Assembly: GCA_937899305.1 (NCBI GenBank)
Contig: CALDJV010000219.1
Coordinates: 1-5,999, forward strand
Reading direction: 5' to 3'
Source: an uncultured Cytophagaceae bacterium
Lineage (GTDB): Bacteria > Bacteroidota > Bacteroidia > Cytophagales > Microscillaceae
DNA: 5,999 bases
The translations under genes were made by a program, and so were the position numbers. The notes beneath the pieces are model-generated. The model saw only the letters and a program-made list of their open reading frames with translations. It did no database searches and was not told where the DNA came from. Positions 1 to 5,999 of the stretch are shown here, one piece after another. Each line of letters starts with the position of its first letter. Position 1 is the first letter of the stretch.

Positions 1-51
1 AGTTAACGTAATAAATAAGCTTATTGTCGGAGTAAAATAAAGGATTGTTTC

Positions 52-978
52 ATGCATATCAAAATTGGAACCAGAGGAAGCAAATTGGCTTTGTGGCAAG
101 CGCAGTATGTAGCTGAGCTGCTAAAAAAAGGAGGCGCGAAGCCAGAACTTGTCATCATAGAAACCAAAGGAGACAAAATTCAAAATAAGGCGCTTTCAAA
201 AATCGGTAGCAAAGGAGTGTTTACCGAAGAATTAGAAGAACAACTTCGAGAAAAAAAAATTGATATTGCGGTCCATAGCGCCAAAGATGTACAATCCAGT
301 TTGGCGGATGACTTATCGTTGATTGCGTTCAGTAAACGAGAACAGGTAAACGATGTAGTCATTAGTTTTAATGGAGCCGCTCGCCTTGATACATTCAATA
401 GTTCTTACATTATTGGAACATCGTCTACCCGCCGAATTGCCCAACTAAAGCATTATTATCCTAAGATTCGTACTGCCGATGTGCGAGGAAATTTGCAAAC
501 TCGTCTAAAAAAACTCGAGAAAGGAAGCTATGACGCCTTGATTTTGGCTTATGCCGGAGTACATCGCATGGGCTACCACGATTATATTGTAGAGACCCTA
601 TCTATCGATAAATTTACTCCTGCGGTAGGGCAGGGGTGCATTGCCATTGAGGCGGCCCAAAATCTGGATACAGAAAAACGGTCTTTGATTAGGCAATGCA
701 TCAATGACGAACCTACCGAAAAATGCCTCAGAGCCGAAAGGGCTTTTTTACGGACCCTCGAGGGAGGATGTAGCATTCCGGTATTTGGTTTGGCTACCTT
801 GCAAAACGAGCAAATTACCCTCAATGGTGGAATCATTAGTTTGGGAGGCGAAAAATTGGTAAAAGAACATACAAGTGGACACTTTCAGGAGGCCGAAGAG
901 CTGGGAAAACAATTGGCTCAAAACATACTCCAAAGTGGAGGAGGGAAAATACTTGATGAAATCAAGGCCAACCTTTAG
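52..978 (+). CDS. hemC: Hydroxymethylbilane synthase (porphobilinogen deaminase)
   Basis: This 308-residue cytoplasmic enzyme joins four porphobilinogen molecules into hydroxymethylbilane, the linear precursor of heme and other tetrapyrroles. The length is usual for the family and all parts are present. Visible landmarks are TRGSKLALWQAQ near the N-terminus (R8), the catalytic aspartate D79 in HSAKDVQ, the arginine pair R127-R128 in GTSSTRR, R145 and R151 in VRGNLQTR, the PAVGQG segment near residue 190, and C240 in EGGCSIP, the cysteine that carries the dipyrromethane cofactor. These correspond to R11, D84, R131-R132, R149, R155 and C242 of the E. coli enzyme. The active-site loop reads HSAKDVQ rather than the common HS(L/M)KDVP. 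The ATG at 52 gives the normal N-terminus; a weak purine run (AAAGGA, 39-44) lies ahead of it. No hemD or other heme gene follows within the window. Confidence 0.97.
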   Translation: MHIKIGTRGSKLALWQAQYVAELLKKGGAKPELVIIETKGDKIQNKALSKIGSKGVFTEELEEQLREKKIDIAVHSAKDVQSSLADDLSLIAFSKREQVNDVVISFNGAARLDTFNSSYIIGTSSTRRIAQLKHYYPKIRTADVRGNLQTRLKKLEKGSYDALILAYAGVHRMGYHDYIVETLSIDKFTPAVGQGCIAIEAAQNLDTEKRSLIRQCINDEPTEKCLRAERAFLRTLEGGCSIPVFGLATLQNEQITLNGGIISLGGEKLVKEHTSGHFQEAEELGKQLAQNILQSGGGKILDEIKANL

Positions 979-1314
979 TAATTTTTGGGCGCTGAAAAGC
1001 GATGACGAACGGGCTTCATAGAGACTTTAAATAGGGGTGAGGGGTTGATTTTGGGTAATACTTTATAGCGTAAATATACAATCGCGACTTTTATAAGTGG
1101 GCTTTGATTGTCCAAATAAAATGTAGACAAGGCCCAATTCAAAGAGGGAATGGCTCAAAAATGCACCCACTATTTTGGGTTTCATCCTTCAAGGCATCAA
1201 AATTGCAAATTATTGTACAATAGCCTGCTTGGGTAGCATTCGATATTCAATTTTTCATTGTATATTCCTGCACAGAATGGGTAGACTCTTCAAGAATAAG
1301 TAAGTTTTTAAAAA
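979..1314. other. Intergenic region between hemC and the sensor gene
   Basis: This 336-base stretch holds no convincing gene in any frame. The longest start-to-stop run I considered is 28 codons (1150-1236) and has no support. I find no clear Bacteroidota promoter of the TTTG / TAnnTTTG type and no hairpin followed by a T run that would end hemC transcription. It does contain an imperfect inverted repeat at 1099-1144, listed separately. Its length suggests that the downstream sensor gene has its own promoter here, but I cannot place it. Confidence 0.6.
1099..1144 (+). other. Imperfect inverted repeat with two exclusive pairings
   Basis: GGGC at 1099-1102 plus TTGTC at 1108-1112 can pair with GACAA (1126-1130) and GCCC (1132-1135), with small bulges. 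The same left arm can instead pair CTTTGA (1102-1107) with TCAAAG (1139-1144). The two structures compete for the left arm, as in leader attenuators, but no T run follows and the next start codon is about 170 bases away. It may be chance. Confidence 0.2.
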
Positions 1315-3903
1315 ATGGCAAAACTTTTTGGCAGAGAATTCAACTTTAATTTTGGGGCAATAAGAATCCGCCTGATCGCGAGTTTTGGGTTGGTAGGTCT
1401 ATTTGTGATCATTACCATATTGGTTGCTTACATCGCTACCAATAACACCATCAAGCAAAATGATGAGGTCACCAAGGTTTTTCAACCTACAAACCAATAC
1501 ACGCAACGACTTCAGGCGGGCATTGCAAAAATAGTAGTCAAACTGCGAAGCCAAGTCTATACTTTTTACGATGATAAGGAGCGCTACGGCAAAAGAAAAC
1601 GCAAGGTTTTGCGTGCTATAGCTCAGTTGAAACGAGAAGAAATCAACAAAAACCTTGAAAAGCTTACTGGACTCTTTGCCCAATACAAAAGAGAAGATCT
1701 CCAGGATATTTTTTACGAAATACAAACCAATCTCCAAAAACTTGATAAAGAAATTGAGCGAGGAACATTGTCTATACGCTCTATAGAAGAAAGAGAAGTC
1801 AAGCGCTGGGTGTATCAACATTTGACTGCGACGGGAGCATCAGATAAGACTGCTTTATGGTATGACTTGGAGCTTGCCGAAGTAATAGATTCCAGAATTT
1901 ACCCGCTAGAGGAAGAGTTGGAAGGGTTGGTAAGAGACTTGATTTACAAAAATAACATTGTGATTCAGGAAACGAATAACTTGCTGAATGACAATTTGAA
2001 TATTTTGCTGGTAATGGAGTTTATGTTGGTAACTGTATTGATTTTGATCATGGTTTTTGCCATTCAATTGTTGATGCGTTATCTGAAAAATGACCTCCAG
2101 GTCATCATCTTATATGTAAAAAAGTTGCTAAGTGGAGAGATACCCAAACGCCCCTTTACCAAGAGCCATGAGTTTATGGGGTTGGCGCATCATCTCAATA
2201 CGTTGATCAAAGACTTGGTAAACCTGCGGAAGTTTGCTTTACGCATTGGGGATAATAAATTTGACAACGACATTGTGTTGTTTCAGGATTCAGGAGACTT
2301 GGGAGTGGCTATGGCCAAGATGCGAGATGGCCTGAAGAATGTGTCGGAAGAAAACCGAGTTCGCTATTGGACCAATGCGGGTATTGCGAAGTTTAGCGAG
2401 ATTTTACGGGCCAATGTAGAAAACTTGGCCGAAATGGGAAATGACTTGATTTCTAACTTGGTAAAATACTTGGAAATCAATCAGGGTGGTTTTTTTACGG
2501 TAGAAAGGGACAATGAAACAAACGAAGATTATTTGGAACTGACCGCCTCGTATGCTTACAATACCAAAAAATACCTGGAAAGGAAAATAGCCAAGGGACA
2601 GGGGCTCCTTGGTCAAGCCTGGATCGAGAAAAACGCCATTTATTTACGAGATATTCCCAATGAATACGCTTCTATTACCTCTGGGATGGGCGAAGCTACC
2701 CCAAATTGTATTTTGATTGTCCCCTTGCTGGTCAATGCTGATGTACTAGGAATACTAGAGCTGGGCGCATTCCACGACATTGAAGAATACAAAGTATCTT
2801 TTGTGGAAAAAATAGCCAAAGACGTGGCATCCTCTATTGCTGCTACCCGTGCCAATGAGCAAACCCGTGTTTTATTGGCCGAGTCGAGGGGCAAAACTGA
2901 AGCAATGGAGCGGCAAGATGAAATCATGCGCAAAAACGTGCGGCAGTTGCAAGATACCCAAAATGTAATGCGACGGGCTCAAAAAGAGTTGGCTACCAAA
3001 GAAGCCAACCTTGATGCATTGATCAATAGTACTCCCCACGCCATGATTGCCTTTGATCTGAGCTATCGGGTAACCGCAATTAACAAGTCTATGCGCCAAA
3101 GGTACCTCGAGCAGGGAGTAGACCTGTTGCTGGGGAATAATATGCTGGAGGCAATGGCTGATGAAGAAATTGAAAGGCACCGAAATGACTACAAGCGCGT
3201 ACTTTCAGGTGAAAAATTTGTAAAATTGCGTCAATCCGAAAGCGGAGAAAAACAGTATTTTTATTTGCTCAATTACAATCCCATCAAAGACAACAACGGG
3301 AAAGTGATTGGGGCATCGCTGTTTATTGAGGACATTTCGCAGCAGCAATTGGCCCAGATGAGTTTGAAAGAAACCGAACGCAACCTGAAATCACTGATCA
3401 ACAATACCGAAGATGCCATTGTGGCCTTCAACCGAGAATATGAGGTATTGGTGGTCAACGACAAGTACAAAGAAAAATACAAAGATCATCCGCTGAGAAT
3501 GGAAGTAGGAGCCAGTATGATGGATTTCTTGGAAAAAGGACACGAAGATGAATGGAGGGGGTATTATGCCAAGACCTTGCGAGGAGAAAGCTTTATGCAA
3601 TTGCGAGATGAAACCGTGTTTGGCTTCAAGCCCAAATACAAAGAATATTGGTTCAACCCGATTTATGATGAACACCAAACCGTAACCGGGGTGTCTATTT
3701 TCTCTCGTGATGTGAGCGAAGCCCGTACCTCAGAGCGTAGGGTAAGGCAATTGTTGTTAGAGTCGCTGGAGTCAGAAGAAAAACTCCGTCGCCATGAAAA
3801 TGATATGCAAAAACGGATTTTGAATTACGAAAAACGGATTCAGGATTTGGAAGCCCAACTCAAAATGGCTCAGGACTCGTTGAATTTGGACGAAGGGGAA
3901 TGA
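1315..3903 (+). CDS. Two-pass membrane sensor with HAMP-like, GAF and tandem PAS domains, no output domain
   Basis: This 862-residue protein is probably an inner-membrane signal sensor. In order it shows a short basic N-terminus; membrane helix 1 (about 20-42); a mostly helical, charged extracytoplasmic domain (about 43-229); membrane helix 2 (about 230-254); a HAMP-like segment (about 255-308, with SGEIPKR at 273-279); a helical linker; a GAF domain (about 365-517, with KGQGLLGQAW at 427-436 and LIVPL at 467-471); a coiled coil (about 518-562); PAS 1 (about 563-675); PAS 2 (about 690-803); and a C-terminal coiled coil ending EKRIQDLEAQ... to residue 862. There is no phospho-acceptor histidine box, ATPase, GGDEF, EAL, cyclase, phosphatase or chemoreceptor hairpin signature. 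The stop codon follows a natural acidic tail, so it does not look truncated. GAF and PAS ligands cannot be predicted. The start is preceded by an A/T-rich leader (TTTTTAAAAA) without a Shine-Dalgarno site, normal for Bacteroidota. It probably signals through a partner protein bound to the coiled coil (inference). Confidence 0.9.
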   Translation: MAKLFGREFNFNFGAIRIRLIASFGLVGLFVIITILVAYIATNNTIKQNDEVTKVFQPTNQYTQRLQAGIAKIVVKLRSQVYTFYDDKERYGKRKRKVLRAIAQLKREEINKNLEKLTGLFAQYKREDLQDIFYEIQTNLQKLDKEIERGTLSIRSIEEREVKRWVYQHLTATGASDKTALWYDLELAEVIDSRIYPLEEELEGLVRDLIYKNNIVIQETNNLLNDNLNILLVMEFMLVTVLILIMVFAIQLLMRYLKNDLQVIILYVKKLLSGEIPKRPFTKSHEFMGLAHHLNTLIKDLVNLRKFALRIGDNKFDNDIVLFQDSGDLGVAMAKMRDGLKNVSEENRVRYWTNAGIAKFSEILRANVENLAEMGNDLISNLVKYLEINQGGFFTVERDNETNEDYLELTASYAYNTKKYLERKIAKGQGLLGQAWIEKNAIYLRDIPNEYASITSGMGEATPNCILIVPLLVNADVLGILELGAFHDIEEYKVSFVEKIAKDVASSIAATRANEQTRVLLAESRGKTEAMERQDEIMRKNVRQLQDTQNVMRRAQKELATKEANLDALINSTPHAMIAFDLSYRVTAINKSMRQRYLEQGVDLLLGNNMLEAMADEEIERHRNDYKRVLSGEKFVKLRQSESGEKQYFYLLNYNPIKDNNGKVIGASLFIEDISQQQLAQMSLKETERNLKSLINNTEDAIVAFNREYEVLVVNDKYKEKYKDHPLRMEVGASMMDFLEKGHEDEWRGYYAKTLRGESFMQLRDETVFGFKPKYKEYWFNPIYDEHQTVTGVSIFSRDVSEARTSERRVRQLLLESLESEEKLRRHENDMQKRILNYEKRIQDLEAQLKMAQDSLNLDEGE

Positions 3904-3963
3904 GTTTTTGAATTGCCCATACAATAAACACTCATATTGAATTCTTCACCTAATCATAAAGCC

Positions 3964-4485
3964 ATGAAACATAATTTATTGGTATCAATATCAATCATTG
4001 GACTTTTACTATCTAGTTATAGCCATGCACAAAAGCCCAAGAATAGCAACCCTATCAAAATAGTCAACAAATTTGACGAAGCAGCGGTCAAGTGGTTCAA
4101 AACCACCGGGAACGCAAGTATAAAAGGAGTAGCGAAATTTAAGTCAAAAACTGGTGAGGTGCGTTTTGGGAAGGCATTCAGAATAGAATTGATGCCTTAT
4201 AGCAAGTATACCGAAGAAAGACTAAACAACATCTACAAAAATAAGCAGGGTGGACACGTGTATGTTGAAGATGGAGTGCCTACGTTTACCCCCGATCCTA
4301 AAGGATACCACGATACAAAAAAGACCATGTGTGACCAAGAGGGAAGGTTTGAATTCAACCACCTTCCAGCCGGAGATTATTATCTTGTGGCATTTATGTT
4401 ATGGGATAAACGAGGCGGCGGCATCATGCGGCATGTGGTCGTGTCGGGTAATGAAACAAAGGTGATAAAAATGACTAATTTTTAA
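3964..4485 (+). CDS. Exported carboxypeptidase-regulatory-like (transthyretin-like) beta-sandwich protein
   Basis: This is a 173-residue exported protein of unknown function. I chose the ATG at 3964 over an in-frame TTG at 3937, because ATG gives a textbook signal peptide: MKHN, a hydrophobic core (residues 5-16), then SSYSHA with probable signal peptidase I cleavage between A22 and Q23. There is no lipobox cysteine. The mature part is one domain. It begins around residue 50 with SIKGVAKFKSKTGEVRFG and a PYSKYTEER segment. It ends with DQEGRFEFNHLPAGDYYL (124-141), the typical G-x-F-x-F-x-x-L-P-A-G-x-Y turn of carboxypeptidase regulatory-like domains, then a W147-D-K-R-G-G-G loop and a final strand. 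Only one cysteine (C123) remains in the mature protein. Known bacterial relatives are small periplasmic or surface proteins without a catalytic site; no peptidase domain is attached here. It starts 60 bases after the sensor gene and could share its transcript. Confidence 0.85.
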   Translation: MKHNLLVSISIIGLLLSSYSHAQKPKNSNPIKIVNKFDEAAVKWFKTTGNASIKGVAKFKSKTGEVRFGKAFRIELMPYSKYTEERLNNIYKNKQGGHVYVEDGVPTFTPDPKGYHDTKKTMCDQEGRFEFNHLPAGDYYLVAFMLWDKRGGGIMRHVVVSGNETKVIKMTNF

Positions 4486-4527
4486 ATGGATTCGGAAAAT
4501 AATTGATATGCGCATAAACACTAGACA

Positions 4528-5760
4528 ATGAACACAGAGAATAAAATTTCGAAAAACAAAAGCGTATTGGTTACCTTGCCATACGAGGGACAGCAGGCCA
4601 AGGAATTGCAGTATTTGGTTGAGAATTTTTGCGGATTGGTTGTCCACGATTTCCTCAAGGCGAATGATGAAACGGAAACCAAGCAAACTAAAGTTTATGT
4701 ATGCGGTGATTTGTCTACCCTCCCCACCAGTGGAATGGTGTACCATATCATTGAGGAGTTATCTTATAACTATAATGAGGAGGCCAAGCACCATCATCAA
4801 ACGATTTCACTTGGTCAGGTACCCATCATTGTTCACAATGTAGGCGTTTATTATCGAGATTTTTTCAACGATGGTGAAGACTATTTCAACCAGATCGAGG
4901 CAGAACATACATTTCAAGATTTGACCGAATCTACCAAACCTTCCAAAGCATTGCGGAAAGGAATCTACTTGACCGAAGTATCTAAGCAAACCACCGAGGC
5001 CAACGAGGAGGCGCTTCATTATTATTTGTTGAGGTGCTCGAGTAACTTGACTGGCCCCACGGATAATTTTCGTGCGACCGACCATAAGATTATCCAGGCA
5101 TTGAACGAAGCGGTGGCTCAGGTGTTTGAAACCCCTACCCAACTAAACCATGTGTTGGCCCAAATTTATCAGAATAAAAAGAATGTAGGACCCAAAAGCA
5201 AAGAAACCAAAGCGAAGATTGCGGCACATTCTGACAAAACCAAGGACATGCGCAAAGACGGATTGATTGTGTTCTGTACGTTTTACGATCAGGCCAATTT
5301 TGATCAGCTGACACCCTCCAAAACCGATAGGTATGACTGGGGTTACAAAGGCAAAAGTGGTTTGACCAGCCTTCATTTTAAGTTGAAAAACAGCGTAGAA
5401 GACAATACCCTGGCCAAAGAGTTCACGGTCACCTTATACCCCAATTCGGTTTTTTTTATTCCACTTTCTACCAATCGGTTGTATACCCACGCCATTCGGC
5501 CTTCGGTGCTCAATGTAGATCGAATACCCACTCGGATGGGGTATGTGGTGCGTTGCTCCAAAACCGAAGCTTTGTATATAAACGAGCAAGCTTATATCAA
5601 AGAAAACGATGCATTGGTGAAGTTAGCGCCTATGACTGCTGAAACCATGGCAGACTTGCGTACCTCTTATTACCAGGAAAATACGACCAAGGATCAGATA
5701 GCGTACGGTAAGGTACACTTCAGTATGAATTCGGGCGATTATTTGAAGCCTTTGTATTAG
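4528..5760 (+). CDS. AlkB-like 2-oxoglutarate/Fe(II) dioxygenase with unknown N-terminal region
   Basis: The C-terminal two thirds of this 410-residue protein carries the complete metal and cosubstrate signature of the AlkB family, which oxidatively removes alkyl groups from nucleic acids or, in some members, proteins. Seen in order: VYYRDFF (107-113) and LRKGIYL (142-148), which resemble the N-terminal substrate-side region of AlkB proteins; LNHVLAQIY (206-214), matching the strand whose tyrosine contacts 2-oxoglutarate; H234-S-D236, the iron-binding HxD; H321 in LYTHAI, the distal iron histidine; and R336-x5-R342, the same arginine spacing as R204/R210 of E. coli AlkB. The D236 to H321 distance (85 residues) exceeds that of E. 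coli AlkB (54), and a lysine-rich insertion lies just ahead of the HxD. Residues 1-100 match nothing I recognise. No signal peptide or membrane helix is seen, so it is probably cytoplasmic. The ATG at 4528 is 42 bases after the previous stop; the in-frame ATG at 4486 soon hits a stop. Substrate is unknown. Confidence 0.82.
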   Translation: MNTENKISKNKSVLVTLPYEGQQAKELQYLVENFCGLVVHDFLKANDETETKQTKVYVCGDLSTLPTSGMVYHIIEELSYNYNEEAKHHHQTISLGQVPIIVHNVGVYYRDFFNDGEDYFNQIEAEHTFQDLTESTKPSKALRKGIYLTEVSKQTTEANEEALHYYLLRCSSNLTGPTDNFRATDHKIIQALNEAVAQVFETPTQLNHVLAQIYQNKKNVGPKSKETKAKIAAHSDKTKDMRKDGLIVFCTFYDQANFDQLTPSKTDRYDWGYKGKSGLTSLHFKLKNSVEDNTLAKEFTVTLYPNSVFFIPLSTNRLYTHAIRPSVLNVDRIPTRMGYVVRCSKTEALYINEQAYIKENDALVKLAPMTAETMADLRTSYYQENTTKDQIAYGKVHFSMNSGDYLKPLY

Positions 5761-5779
5761 CAACTGACCTTCCGCAGTG

Positions 5780-5795
5780 ATTTTCTTTAGAAAAT
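5780..5795 (+). terminator. Possible weak terminator hairpin
   Basis: ATTTTC (5780-5785) and GAAAAT (5790-5795) form a perfect 6-base-pair stem around the loop TTTA, beginning 20 bases after the stop codon of the dioxygenase gene. The stem is A/T-rich and is followed only by TTACA, so it would be a poor intrinsic terminator. Its position is the main argument for it. Confidence 0.3.
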
Positions 5796-5819
5796 TTACA
5801 AGAAATACAGTTGTGAATG

Positions 5820-5999
5820 CGTCAGCCAGATTCGGCATTTAGTCTGTCAGCGTTAAGAACTTGAGTAATGGAGCCGTTAAAAAATGATCACTGACATCCG
5901 TTGGTAGCGCGATGGTTTTGTGTGAGGATGGAATGTTTGAGCATTTTAGGCGTAATGAAACAAGTTTAGCTAGACAGACTAGAGCCGCGGCATTTTTTG
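5820..5999. repeat. Probable dispersed intergenic repeat with inverted arms, running off the window
   Basis: No gene is seen on either strand. TAGTCTGTC at 5840-5848 is matched exactly by its reverse complement GACAGACTA at 5973-5981, and the similarity continues imperfectly on both sides (CGGC before and TAA after, read from the left arm), giving about 25 bases of inverted similarity separated by roughly 120 bases. GTCAGC also occurs twice directly, at 5821 and 5846. The minus strand reads as an open stretch ending PSRYQRMSVIIF; I recall similar peptides as short hypothetical translations in Cytophagales genomes, which would fit a repeat. That recollection is unverified. The right edge lies beyond the window, and the left edge is approximate. 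Confidence 0.4.

Noticed and set aside
990..1001. CGCT-GAAA-AGCG hairpin 12 bases after hemC as a terminator
   Set aside because: The stem is only four base pairs and no T run follows it.
1188..1221. TTCAAG and TACAAT as a -35/-10 promoter
   Set aside because: The 22-base spacer is too long for a sigma-70 type promoter and the elements do not fit the Bacteroidota consensus.
1150..1236. A 28-codon start-to-stop run between hemC and the sensor gene
   Set aside because: It is very short, its composition is unremarkable, the GAGG upstream is too close to the ATG, and it overlaps no known small-protein family.
1399..1821. 140-codon open frame on the minus strand inside the sensor gene
   Set aside because: It lies fully opposite a well supported coding region, and its translation is cysteine/phenylalanine-rich antisense-like sequence without a recognisable domain.
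3811..3840. Repeated AAAACGGATT near the end of the sensor gene as a DNA repeat element
   Set aside because: It is explained by the repeated K-R-I of the C-terminal coiled-coil heptads.
3910..3944. Inverted repeat GAATT...CAATA / TATTG-AATTC between the sensor and exported-protein genes
   Set aside because: All pairs but two are A-T, a 7-base bulge splits one arm, and there is no T run; chance is likely in an A/T-rich gap.
5623..5838. Minus-strand 71-codon open frame overlapping the dioxygenase 3' end
   Set aside because: More than half lies opposite the supported dioxygenase gene, and it has no recognisable domain or start signal.

Overview
The window looks like a chromosomal segment of a Bacteroidota bacterium, most likely a marine Cytophagales relative of Microscilla. 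The clues are moderate A+T content, start codons with almost no Shine-Dalgarno sequence, A-rich leaders, and a sensor built in a style common in that group (HAMP-like linker, GAF and PAS domains, coiled coils). The organism call is inference; no marker gene such as rRNA is present.

Layout, all genes on the + strand. (1) 52-978: hemC, an intact hydroxymethylbilane synthase of tetrapyrrole synthesis. (2) 979-1314: a 336-base gap with no convincing gene and one imperfect inverted repeat. (3) 1315-3903: an 862-residue two-pass membrane sensor with a large helical extracytoplasmic domain, HAMP-like linker, GAF domain, two PAS domains and a C-terminal coiled coil. It has no kinase, cyclase or other output domain. 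(4) 3964-4485: a small exported protein with a carboxypeptidase-regulatory-like (transthyretin/Ig-like) beta-sandwich. (5) 4528-5760: a 410-residue protein that carries the full iron- and 2-oxoglutarate-binding signature of AlkB-type dioxygenases (H234-x-D236, H321, R336-x5-R342), attached to an N-terminal region I do not recognise. (6) 5761-5999: noncoding, with a short A/T-rich hairpin just after the last gene and a stretch with inverted repeats that resembles a dispersed intergenic repeat.

The genes do not form an obvious pathway. The heme gene stands apart from the sensor across a long gap. The sensor, the exported protein and the dioxygenase are separated by only 60 and 42 bases, so they could share a transcript, but one product is a membrane protein, one is exported and one is probably cytoplasmic, so the sequence alone does not support a shared function. 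The most interesting item is the divergent AlkB-like protein. Next is the sensor that appears to need a partner protein to signal.
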